DNA from: Alphaproteobacteria bacterium
GTDB lineage: Bacteria > Pseudomonadota > Alphaproteobacteria > Micropepsales > Micropepsaceae
DNA length: 9,064 nt
Assembly (NCBI GenBank): GCA_003131925.1
Contig: PKWC01000084.1
Span: 3,164 to 12,227 of the forward strand
Direction: 5' to 3'
This document shows, piece by piece, positions 1-5,006 of this stretch (positions are counted from its first letter, which is position 1; each line of letters starts with the position of its first letter). The notes beneath the pieces are model-generated. The model made no database searches. It had not been told where the DNA came from and saw only the letters and a program-made list of their open reading frames with translations. Position numbers and translations under genes: made by a program.

Positions 1-1
1 C

Positions 2-301
2 CCGCTAGGCCTTGATCGAATCTACGTGCAGGCAAAGCGTTACGCGGACGGCAATAACGTTGGGCCTAGCGCCATAAGAGATTTTTTTGGGAGTCTGGAT
101 CGATTTAAGGCCAGTAAAGGACTATTCGTCACAACCTCCACATTTTCGGCTTCCGCACGAGAGACTGCGGAGCATTTGAGCAAGCGAATTGTCCTAATCG
201 ATGGCAGTCAAATGACGCGATTGATGATTCGCCATGGCGTTGGGTGCCGCATTGAGGAAACGCTGACAATCAAGCGGGCAGACGAAGAATTCTTTGAATG
301 A
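2..301 (+). CDS. mrr: Mrr-type restriction endonuclease, C-terminal part (5' end outside window)
   Basis: The frame is open from the left edge and gives 99 residues that read as the end of the Mrr catalytic domain (restriction endonuclease-like, PD-(D/E)xK fold). The segment IYVQAKRY near residues 7-14 holds the Q-x-K half of the catalytic signature. It is followed by the family's helix-strand region (DFFGSLDRFKASKGLFVTT) and the closing IVLIDGSQMTRLMIRHGVG segment. The first catalytic acid, usually in a GDxGxDG stretch, lies upstream of the window. Mrr enzymes cut foreign or modified DNA, classically DNA with methylated adenine or cytosine. The C-terminus (DEEFFE, then TGA) looks intact. A GTG at 26 is only an internal valine codon, not the start. 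The DNA is poorer in GC than the rest of the window, which fits an acquired gene. The stop overlaps a following ATG (ATGA at 298-301). Family call is strong; target specificity cannot be judged. Confidence 0.9.
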   Translation, partial: PLGLDRIYVQAKRYADGNNVGPSAIRDFFGSLDRFKASKGLFVTTSTFSASARETAEHLSKRIVLIDGSQMTRLMIRHGVGCRIEETLTIKRADEEFFE

Positions 302-426
302 TCACACTTGGTGGTACGTGGCGTCTCCAGGGGAGAAATGTATTCACGACGGATCTTGACACTCTTATCCGCAACAAGAATATCCGCCGGGCATATTACG
401 GAACATCCTTGCACGCCGCATCGTGA
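298..426 (+). CDS. Hypothetical 42-residue ORF coupled to mrr, possibly a nonsense-interrupted gene
   Basis: The ATG at 298 overlaps the mrr stop codon in an ATGA junction, typical of translational coupling. The frame reads MITLGGTWRLQGRNVF and continues with a charged middle (TDLDTLIRNKNIRR) to a TGA at 424-426. I do not recognise the family. The same frame is open again immediately after the TGA up to a TAG at 490-492, with a sensible composition (RRLYDPAVDVEIVLTAPE). The whole 298-492 stretch could therefore be one 64-codon gene broken by a single nonsense mutation. It could also be a real 42-residue protein followed by chance reading. There is no good ribosome-binding site; expression would depend on ribosomes finishing mrr. 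Confidence 0.35.
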   Translation: MITLGGTWRLQGRNVFTTDLDTLIRNKNIRRAYYGTSLHAAS

Positions 427-569
427 GTCGAAGTGCGCCGCCTCTACGACCCCGCCGTTGATGTGGAAATCGTCCTCACGGCGCCGGAATAGGCGCGCCC
501 GATATAAACGCGGCCACCGCCGACCGCGTGTGTACCATTGAAGAACGCCGGCCGGTTATTCCCAAAGGC

Positions 570-599
570 GCACCGCGGGGCGTTTCTGCTCCGCGGTGC
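570..599. terminator. GC-rich hairpin, possible terminator between convergent genes
   Basis: GCACCGCGG at 570-578 pairs perfectly with CCGCGGTGC at 591-599. Three more pairs (one G-U) can close inside, leaving a 6-nt loop GTTTCT. The hairpin sits between mrr (plus) and the lipoprotein gene (minus), where a two-way terminator would be expected. The T-runs after it are poor on both strands, so intrinsic termination is plausible but not shown. Confidence 0.45.
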
Positions 600-623
600 C
601 TTCCCACCATTAATTCCTTGATC

Positions 624-662
624 GATGATCGACTGGATAGCGCCAGCTATCCAATCGTCATC
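624..662. repeat. Long imperfect inverted repeat just after the lipoprotein gene
   Basis: TGGATAGC at 634-641 and GCTATCCA at 646-653 form a perfect 8-bp stem around the tetraloop GCCA. It extends outward imperfectly (GATGA-t-CGA against TCG-TCATC) to nearly 39 nt. It begins about 20 nt past the lipoprotein stop on the minus strand and could protect the mRNA 3' end or act as a terminator. No T-run follows it, which argues against a classical intrinsic terminator. Confidence 0.4.
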
Positions 663-683
663 CGATTCCTTCGGCGTGGAAGG

Positions 684-938
684 TTACTGGGGGCTTCCCG
701 AGCCGCCAGACGTGGCCCCGCCCGACATCGAACCACTGGACGCCGGCGGCGGAGCCGGTTGCTGGGATTGCTGCGTTTCGGACGATTGATAGCTGGTGGA
801 CGGCGGCGGTGCCGGTTCCGCTGCCGGGGCTGGGGGCGGCGCAGGCTTTTCGGTCGCACAGCCTGCCAGTGCGGCCGAAACCATAATAGCGCCGATCGCG
901 GCGCCGAGCGTCGGGAACTTTCGCGGCAAAGATGTCAT
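684..938 (-). CDS. Small proline/serine/glycine-rich lipoprotein
   Basis: The product is 84 residues. The start is set by GAGGAG six bases before the ATG at 938. Upstream in-frame extension as far as 1301 is shadow reading. Residues 1-26 form a lipoprotein signal peptide: a basic N-terminus, a hydrophobic stretch (LGAAIGAIMVSAA) and a lipobox LAGC with the lipidated Cys at position 27. The mature part is low-complexity, with three PAPPP motifs, then a Ser/Gln segment (STSYQSSETQQSQQ), then a Gly/Ser tail (GSMSGGATSGGSG). It should be anchored to a membrane facing the periplasm. No catalytic or binding domain is visible. Such Pro-rich lipoproteins may span the envelope or contact peptidoglycan, but that is a guess. 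It is divergent from the PPOX gene, with about 180 bp between their starts. Confidence 0.75.
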   Translation of the reverse strand: MTSLPRKFPTLGAAIGAIMVSAALAGCATEKPAPPPAPAAEPAPPPSTSYQSSETQQSQQPAPPPASSGSMSGGATSGGSGSPQ

Positions 939-1082
939 GATTTTCTCCTCTGCCCGCTCGACAAGAATAGAACGCGAAGGCCAACCGCCCGTTCCGCGCC
1001 GACGCGGGTTCCGGGCAGGCCATTGCCTCTGGTTCGCCACAATCGCAGCGCGGCGGGAGCGGCTGCGCCACCGGAACCGGAG

Positions 1083-1088
1083 TATAAT
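1083..1088 (+). promoter_or_regulatory. Candidate -10 box for the PPOX gene
   Basis: A perfect TATAAT lies 31 bases before the ATG at 1120, in the 181-bp gap between divergent genes. No good -35 hexamer is found 16-18 bases upstream, so this is a half promoter at best and may need an activator. Confidence 0.35.
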
Positions 1089-1119
1089 CGCGTTGCGCAT
1101 TCGGGTGGGAGGACGGGGC

Positions 1120-1698
1120 ATGTACCATGCGGGAAATCGCGAAGTGCAGGATCGCTTCGGCAGCCGCGCCCTCGCCGACCGCCTGTTCGAGCACACGCGC
1201 CGCACCAGTTTCACCGACGACGATCGCGCCTTCATCGAAAGCGTGCCGTTCTTCTTTCTGGCGACGGCCGATCTCGAAGGTCGGCCAGATTGCTCGTTCA
1301 AGGGTGGATCGCCGGGATTTGTAAAAGTCGTTGCGCCGGACCAGCTTGCGTTTCCGGATTACGACGGCAACGGAATGTTCAAGAGCCTTGGCAATCTGCG
1401 TGTGAACCCGAATGTGGGGCTGCTCTTCATCCGTGTCGGTGAAAAGCGCGGACGGCTGCGCGTCAACGGCCGCACCGCAATCTCATTCGACGATGCCGCA
1501 CTGGCCGACATGCCGGGCGCGCAGGTGCTCGTGCGGGTGATTGCGGAGCACATTTTCCCCAATTGCCCGCGGTACATTCCTCATCTCGAACTGAAGGAGG
1601 AATCGATCTATCTGCCGAAAGCGGACTGCGAGCCCGTCAAGCCTGCATGGAAAGGTTTCGAGAAATTCCGGGATGTGGTACCGCCGCGAGCGCGATGA
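1120..1698 (+). CDS. Pyridoxamine 5'-phosphate oxidase-like (PPOX) flavoprotein
   Basis: The product is 192 residues. The ATG at 1120 is preceded by GGGAGGAC at good spacing, and the N-terminus MYHAGNREVQDRFGSRALADRL is the usual one for this PPOX subfamily. The split-barrel FMN-binding core follows: residues 44-62 (FFFLATADLEGRPDCSFKG) and 77-104 (AFPDYDGNGMFKSLGN, then NPNVGLLFI), with RLRVNGRTAI at 112-121. The family-typical C-terminal IFPNCPRYIP is at 145-154. These proteins bind FMN (some bind F420 or haem) and are usually cytosolic; most members of this group lack a known substrate. True PdxH pyridoxamine oxidase is longer in its C-terminal PLP-contact region and differs in motifs, so this should not be called pdxH. 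It is followed by a 107-nt gap before the methyltransferase gene on the same strand. Confidence 0.9.
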   Translation: MYHAGNREVQDRFGSRALADRLFEHTRRTSFTDDDRAFIESVPFFFLATADLEGRPDCSFKGGSPGFVKVVAPDQLAFPDYDGNGMFKSLGNLRVNPNVGLLFIRVGEKRGRLRVNGRTAISFDDAALADMPGAQVLVRVIAEHIFPNCPRYIPHLELKEESIYLPKADCEPVKPAWKGFEKFRDVVPPRAR

Positions 1699-1805
1699 TC
1701 TTCCGTGTTTCGGGGCAAATGCCCTGCATGATCCAGTCACGCCATCGTGTATGCCTGCTCCGGTGCCCCAAGTTAGAATGCCGAACTTGCGCAGAGGGGA
1801 ATCTC

Positions 1806-2549
1806 ATGACGACGCGCATATTGATCGCGGCATTCTCGATCGCGCTGGCCATTCTCGCGGCACCTGCGGCCTCGGCCGCCGTACCGGTCGCCAAGGCGGT
1901 CGCCGATCCCTCCCGGCCGGCCGACGACCGCAAGCTCGACGAGAGAAGAAAGCCGGCCGAGATCCTCTCCTATGCCGACGTGAAGCCCGGTGAAACGATC
2001 GGCGAGTTTCTGCCGGGTGGCGGCTACTACACCCGCATGCTCAGCGACGTTGTCGGTCCGAACGGAAAAATCTATGCCCTCGAAACGACGACCTGGGGGA
2101 AGGACAACATCGCTTCCACGAAGGCGGTGCTGAGCGAGCCCGGACGGGGCAACGTCAAACTCGATCTCGCGCCGCTCGGCACTTTCCATTTGCCCGACAA
2201 GGTCGATCTGTTCTGGACCACCAACAACTATCACGACCTGCATATCCCGAAATACGCCTATGTCGACATGGCGCGCTTCAACAAGCTCGTCTTCAACTCG
2301 TTGAAGCCGGGCGGCGTCTATCTCATCGTCGATCATGCCGCGGCACCGGGATCCGGAGCAGGCGATTCACCCAAGCTTCATCGCATCGAAAAGGCGACAG
2401 TGATCAAGGAAGTGACCGCGGCGGGATTCAAGCTCCTGGGCGAGAGCGACCTGCTCCGCAATCCGGCCGACGATCACACGAAAACGGTCGTCACGCCTGC
2501 GCTCCGCTTCAGGACGGATCAGTTCATCCTCAAATTCGCCCGGCCCTGA
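1806..2549 (+). CDS. Secreted COG4798-type predicted methyltransferase
   Basis: The product is 247 residues. The start at 1806 is supported by AGAGGGGA eight bases upstream. Residues 1-25 form a Sec signal peptide (hydrophobic stretch ILIAAFSIALAILAAP, then AASAA before a likely cleavage site). The mature part matches the COG4798 class I methyltransferase-like group: a short helix with DERRKPAEIL at 45-54, a motif I equivalent IGEFLPGGGYYTRML at 65-79, strand plus acid (KIYALE, 88-93), a DLFWTTNNYHDLH block at 134-146 and the post-motif LKPGGVYLIVDHAA at 166-179. The glycine-rich loop suggests a Rossmann fold binding SAM or a related ligand. The substrate is unknown. A signal peptide on a SAM-dependent enzyme is odd, because SAM is made in the cytosol. 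A TAGAAT at 1774-1779 may be a -10 box, without a clear -35. Confidence 0.85.
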   Translation: MTTRILIAAFSIALAILAAPAASAAVPVAKAVADPSRPADDRKLDERRKPAEILSYADVKPGETIGEFLPGGGYYTRMLSDVVGPNGKIYALETTTWGKDNIASTKAVLSEPGRGNVKLDLAPLGTFHLPDKVDLFWTTNNYHDLHIPKYAYVDMARFNKLVFNSLKPGGVYLIVDHAAAPGSGAGDSPKLHRIEKATVIKEVTAAGFKLLGESDLLRNPADDHTKTVVTPALRFRTDQFILKFARP

Positions 2550-2666
2550 TCAGCATTATGGCGGCTACGGTGCGCTCCCTGGCGCCGTGCGCTGAAGCCA
2601 GCGTTGCACGCAGTATCTCGCGGACCGTGAATTGAAGCGCAGTTGACGTGCGCGTGTTGGCGTGAC

Positions 2667-2695
2667 TTGACGGCGCAGATAGGTGTATCTACACT
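2667..2695 (+). promoter_or_regulatory. Sigma70-type promoter of the yciI-like/marR pair
   Basis: TTGACG (2667-2672, 5 of 6 matches to TTGACA) and TACACT (2690-2695, 4 of 6 matches to TATAAT) are separated by exactly 17 bases. The leader to the ATG at 2782 would be about 80 nt. It is the best-formed promoter in the window. Confidence 0.6.
2677..2694. promoter_or_regulatory. Overlapping inverted repeats in the promoter spacer and -10, candidate MarR operator
   Basis: Two inverted repeats overlap here: AGATA-GGTG-TATCT (2677-2690) and GTGTA-TC-TACAC (2683-2694). They cover the spacer and most of the -10 box, so a bound protein would block RNA polymerase. MarR proteins are dimers that bind such short palindromes, often in their own promoter, and a MarR gene is the second gene of this transcript. 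Autorepression is an inference from position and symmetry. Confidence 0.45.
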
Positions 2696-2781
2696 CTTTC
2701 TGTGGATCCCCGAGCCGGAGCTGTTCGAAAGTCACCGGGCTTTTGCATTGATCTGCAACACGTAAAGAAAAGGAATCCTTC

Positions 2782-3147
2782 ATGACAACGCCCAATACAT
2801 TTCTCGCCGTTTTCCTTGGCAGCAAGACCGGCCCACGCATGGCGGCGTGGACTGCCCTTCCGGAAGGGGAACGTCGGTCAAAGGAACAGGAGGGAATGGC
2901 TGCCTGGAAAGCCTGGATGGAAAACCATCATGCCGCGGTTGTGGCGATGGGCGGACCGCTGGGCAGGACCAAAAACGTCACGCAACACGGCGTCGAAGAT
3001 ACCAGCAATGAGATGGGTGCCTTCATGGTGGTTCGCGCAGACTCGCATGAGGCGGCCGCCAGATTGTTCGAGAAGCATCCGCACTTCACGATCTTTCCGG
3101 GCGAATCCGTGGAGATCATGCCGGTTATGCCGATTCCGGGCGCCTAG
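2782..3147 (+). CDS. YciI-related (YCII domain) small protein
   Basis: The product is 121 residues, a usual length for YCII-domain proteins (ferredoxin-like alpha/beta fold, commonly dimeric). The ATG at 2782 has AAGGAA about six bases upstream. Recognisable parts are the N-terminal strand TFLAVFLG, the helix MAAWKAWMENHHAAVVAMGGPLG (39-61), which includes the family's typical Gly-Pro turn, the strand GAFMVVRADSHEAAARLFEKHP and the closing HFTIFPGESVEIMPVMP. His residues at 49-50 and in HPHF are candidates for the conserved polar site. The biochemical role of most YciI proteins is unknown; some are linked to sigma-factor or halogenated-aromatic contexts. It lies 9 nt upstream of the MarR gene, and the two are probably one operon under the promoter at 2667-2695. 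Confidence 0.88.
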   Translation: MTTPNTFLAVFLGSKTGPRMAAWTALPEGERRSKEQEGMAAWKAWMENHHAAVVAMGGPLGRTKNVTQHGVEDTSNEMGAFMVVRADSHEAAARLFEKHPHFTIFPGESVEIMPVMPIPGA

Positions 3148-3156
3148 CCGGCAGGA

Positions 3157-3666
3157 ATGGATGGAGGTGCAGATACCGGCACACGTTCCATGACCGTCGA
3201 GCCAGACCTGTTCGAGACCGTGCAGTGTCTTTGCCTGGCGTCGCGGCGCGCCGCGCGCGCCATCACGCGCCGGTTCGATACGGCTCTACGCCCCCACGGC
3301 ATCAAAGCGACTCAGTTCACGCTTCTGGCCGCACTCGCGCTCAAGGGCCCTCAGCCCATTGGCGCGCTCGCGGAATTCATCGGCGTCGACCGCACCACTC
3401 TTACGCGCAACCTCGCCGTAGCCGGGGAGCAGTCGCTCGTGCGGATTGGATCGGGAGAGGATGCTCGCGCGCGCGTCGCCTCCATCACCGCGCGAGGACG
3501 CCAGACGTTGCGGCGCACCTTTTCGGCCTGGCAAGCGACGCAGCACGAATTGACGAACGCCGTCGGCGTGGCTGCCGCCGACGGCTTGAGGCGGCTTTCG
3601 CGCAAGCCTCCGGTTCTCAAAGCTTCAAGGGCGTATAGGACGGGATCTGCGGGACAGCGTCCATAA
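3157..3666 (+). CDS. MarR-family winged-helix transcriptional regulator
   Basis: The product is 169 residues from the ATG at 3157. An in-frame ATG at 3190 would give 158 residues and also fits homologous N-termini. Neither has ideal SD spacing, and I kept the one closest to the upstream stop because coupling is likely. The MarR fold is clear: dimer helix LFETVQCLCLASRRAARAITRRF (18-40), helix LRPHGIKATQFTLLAALA (44-61), HTH with PIGALAEFIGVDRTTLTRNL (67-86) and a wing ending RVASITARGRQTL (106-118). Cys24 and Cys26 lie in the first helix, where OhrR-type regulators keep their redox Cys. The end of the protein (RKPPVLKASRAYRTG onward) is basic and unlike usual MarR endings. Another frame stays open there to a TAG at 3636-3638. 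It probably controls its own operon and possibly the YciI-like protein's function. Confidence 0.88.
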   Translation: MDGGADTGTRSMTVEPDLFETVQCLCLASRRAARAITRRFDTALRPHGIKATQFTLLAALALKGPQPIGALAEFIGVDRTTLTRNLAVAGEQSLVRIGSGEDARARVASITARGRQTLRRTFSAWQATQHELTNAVGVAAADGLRRLSRKPPVLKASRAYRTGSAGQRP

Positions 3667-3708
3667 ATTCATCGCGCTGATGGCGGCCAAGGCTGGAGTG
3701 CGGACAAC

Positions 3709-3735
3709 TTCACGCGCCTGCCATAGCTGCGTGAA
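3709..3735. terminator. Inverted repeat between the convergent marR and DUF4242 genes
   Basis: TTCACGC at 3709-3715 pairs with GCGTGAA at 3729-3735 around a 13-nt loop, in the 104-bp gap between two converging genes. The location suits a shared terminator. The stem is short and no T-run follows, so this is weak. Confidence 0.25.
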
Positions 3736-3770
3736 TGAACACGCAACGAAACCGGAAGGTCAAACCGCGA

Positions 3771-4046
3771 TCAGGCGCGCGCCGTGGTCGGATCAATCGT
3801 CTTCGACACTTCGGTGATTGTGGTCGCCGGAAAACCGCTCATTTCCGCGTGTTTGCGGATGATTGCCTCGTCCTTCGCCAGATAGACGCAAAACGTCTTA
3901 TCTGCCGCGACATAGCTCTCGACCCATTGAATGTCGGGCGCCAGCTCTGCCAGCACCGAATTCGATTTCTGCGCGGCACCCCTCAGCGCCTCGCGCTCGG
4001 CGCTGCCGATCTTTGGAATATCGCGTTCGATGATGAATCTTCGCAT
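3771..4046 (-). CDS. DUF4242 small protein
   Basis: The product is 91 residues with an excellent start: AGGAGGAG six bases before the ATG at 4046. It matches DUF4242 along its length: MRRFIIERDIP at the N-terminus, SNSVLAELAPDIQWVESYVAADKTFCVYLAKDEAIIRKHAEMSGFP in the middle, and the family-typical end ITEVSKTIDPTTA. The domain is a small ferredoxin-like alpha/beta fold. Some database entries label it nickel-binding, but I see no clear metal cluster beyond the single Cys in TFCVYLA and one His in KHAEMSGFP. Function is unknown. It follows the CPBP gene by 73 nt on the same strand and may have its own promoter in that gap. Confidence 0.85.
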   Translation of the reverse strand: MRRFIIERDIPKIGSAEREALRGAAQKSNSVLAELAPDIQWVESYVAADKTFCVYLAKDEAIIRKHAEMSGFPATTITEVSKTIDPTTARA

Positions 4047-4070
4047 GGTGCGCTCCTCCTGCTCGATCCG

Positions 4071-4099
4071 ACGTTAGGACACAAGCATTCTCCTCTCAA
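4071..4099 (-). promoter_or_regulatory. Candidate promoter for the DUF4242 gene
   Basis: On the minus strand TTGAGA (4099-4094, 5 of 6 matches) and TAACGT (4076-4071, 3 of 6) are 17 bases apart in the gap after the CPBP gene. The implied leader is about 20 nt. The weak -10 keeps confidence low. Confidence 0.35.
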
Positions 4100-4119
4100 G
4101 TGAGGCCTGGTCCGGACGC

Positions 4120-4767
4120 TCAGCCATGCGGGAGCAGAAAGCCTGCGCCATCGGCAATCCAGTGGGCGAGCATGTTGGCCCAGAGATTGCGACGCCAGAG
4201 ATAAAGCGCCGTCAGCACCACGCCGCCATAACCGGCGACGATCAGCTGGGCCACGCCCCAGTTCGCCAGATGCGCGTACGTGAAAACAGCGCAGGACACG
4301 AGCGCAGCGAGCATGCGGCTGCCGACGAGTTCGCCCATCCTCTCGATCGGATAGCCGCGGAACAGCAATTCCTCGGCGACGGCCGCGCGGGTTACGAGCA
4401 TGAGCCGGTACCAGAACGGGGTCTCGAGAAGGTAGCGTATCGTGCCGGCGTTCATCGTCAGATGCAGGGCCGGAAATACGATGCTGTAGATAAAGACAGT
4501 CCCGGCAACCATCAGAATGCCGGCGATCACCGCGAGAACGAGATCGAGGATCGTCGGCTTGCGGAAACCGATGGAGGCGAAGGGCCGCCGCTCCGCGAAC
4601 GCGACGTAGAGCAGAATGATGACGACAGCGACCCACCACAGGACTTCGTTTCCGACCAGTCGGCCGAGCCAGCTATGGGTGCGGCCCCAGGCGCCAAGTG
4701 GCAGAAGACCAACGCCGAGCGAGAGCAGGAGACCGACGATAATACGAATGGATCTCTGCCTGGTCAC
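4120..4767 (-). CDS. CPBP-family intramembrane metalloprotease
   Basis: The product is 215 residues with several hydrophobic segments (about 9-26, 42-57, 74-98, 123-130, 154-165, 171-190), so it is an inner-membrane protein. The three CPBP (Abi, CAAX-protease-like) motifs are intact: EELLFRGYP at 132-140 with the EExxxR signature, FTYAH at 162-166 (FxxxH) and HWIAD at 202-206 (HxxxD). These supply the glutamates and histidines of the metal site. Family members cut membrane-embedded peptides, process prenylated proteins, or give bacteriocin self-immunity; the substrate here is unknown. The start is a GTG at 4767, 23 nt after the DUF1272 gene, with no visible SD. It is the only usable start before Met86, so coupling with the upstream gene is likely. 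It is probably the end of the alkylation-repair operon, though it may only be a passenger. Confidence 0.88.
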   Translation of the reverse strand: MTRQRSIRIIVGLLLSLGVGLLPLGAWGRTHSWLGRLVGNEVLWWVAVVIILLYVAFAERRPFASIGFRKPTILDLVLAVIAGILMVAGTVFIYSIVFPALHLTMNAGTIRYLLETPFWYRLMLVTRAAVAEELLFRGYPIERMGELVGSRMLAALVSCAVFTYAHLANWGVAQLIVAGYGGVVLTALYLWRRNLWANMLAHWIADGAGFLLPHG

Positions 4768-4790
4768 GATTTCAATTCAACGCATTAAAG

Positions 4791-4973
4791 TCACTTGGCG
4801 ATCCGCCGCGGGCGGGGCAGAAGTTCGCCGCCGCAATTGGGACAGCGATTGCTCATCGTTTCCGAACACGCGCCGCAAAAGGTGCATTCGAAGGAACAGA
4901 TACGCGCGTCGCCGCTGTCCTTCGGCAGAGGGGCGCTGCAGCGCTCGCAAACCTCGCGCATTTCGAGCGCCAT
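4791..4973 (-). CDS. DUF1272 zinc-binding small protein
   Basis: The product is 60 residues with AAAGGAGA six bases before the ATG at 4973. It matches DUF1272 over its full length. There are eight cysteines in knuckle-like pairs: C9/C12, C26/C30, C33/C36 and C44/C47, with the signature DARICSFECTFC (22-33) and the closing CPNCGGEL (44-51). This pattern should hold two zinc ions. DUF1272 has no proven function; it looks like a small structural zinc or RNA/protein-contact module. A basic tail (PRPRRIAK) might touch nucleic acid, but this is a guess. It starts 33 nt after the PEP-mutase-like gene and is followed after 23 nt by the CPBP gene. Confidence 0.88.
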   Translation of the reverse strand: MALEMREVCERCSAPLPKDSGDARICSFECTFCGACSETMSNRCPNCGGELLPRPRRIAK

Positions 4974-4978
4974 CGGCG

Positions 4979-4994
4979 GTCTCCTTTGCGAGAC
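4979..4994 (-). promoter_or_regulatory. Small hairpin covering the DUF1272 ribosome-binding site
   Basis: On the minus strand GTCTC and GAGAC pair around the loop GCAAAG, so part of the AAAGGAGA ribosome-binding site is in the stem and part in the loop. Five pairs are weak. It could tune translation of DUF1272 within the operon, or be chance. Confidence 0.2.
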
Positions 4995-5006
4995 GACGAT
5001 ATCAGA

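Larger units (their letters stand above)
427..683. other. Gene-poor stretch between mrr and the lipoprotein gene
   Basis: No convincing gene lies here apart from the tail of the interrupted frame up to 492. The stretch holds an octamer palindrome GGCGCGCC at 492-499 and two hairpins (570-599 and 624-662), listed separately. By hand count GC is about 66% over 421-600 against about 51% over 1-420, so the composition changes near 420-430. That may mark the edge of the mrr-bearing segment. Confidence 0.5.

Noticed and set aside
939..1301. Extended N-terminus for the lipoprotein
   Set aside because: The GAGGAG site and signal peptide fix the start at 938; the extra residues overlap the PPOX gene.
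528..1442. Long plus-strand frame of about 300 residues
   Set aside because: It crosses the antisense of the lipoprotein gene and the divergent gap, then runs out of frame through the PPOX gene. Its content is dominated by Arg, Gly and Pro, as expected of GC-rich shadow reading.
1712..1724. Hairpin GGGC-AAAT-GCCC after the PPOX gene as a terminator
   Set aside because: The stem is only four pairs and no T-run follows.
1773..2336. Minus-strand frame opposite the methyltransferase gene
   Set aside because: It lies fully antisense to a well-supported gene and shows no recognisable domain or ribosome-binding site.
2550..2660. GC-rich inverted segments after the methyltransferase gene as a terminator or RNA gene
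   Set aside because: Only 4-5 bp stems can be drawn, with no T-run and no tRNA-like or other known RNA fold.
2565..2840. Minus-strand frame of about 90 residues over the yciI promoter
   Set aside because: It overlaps a good promoter and the start of yciI, has odd composition and no recognisable family.
3225..3638. Alternative frame over the MarR gene
   Set aside because: Only its last part is of interest, as a possible frameshift end. The body is rich in Arg and His shadow residues, while the annotated frame has the complete MarR fold.
4126..4788. 220-residue plus-strand frame opposite the CPBP gene
   Set aside because: It is antisense to a gene with all three CPBP motifs intact and has no start signal or known domain.
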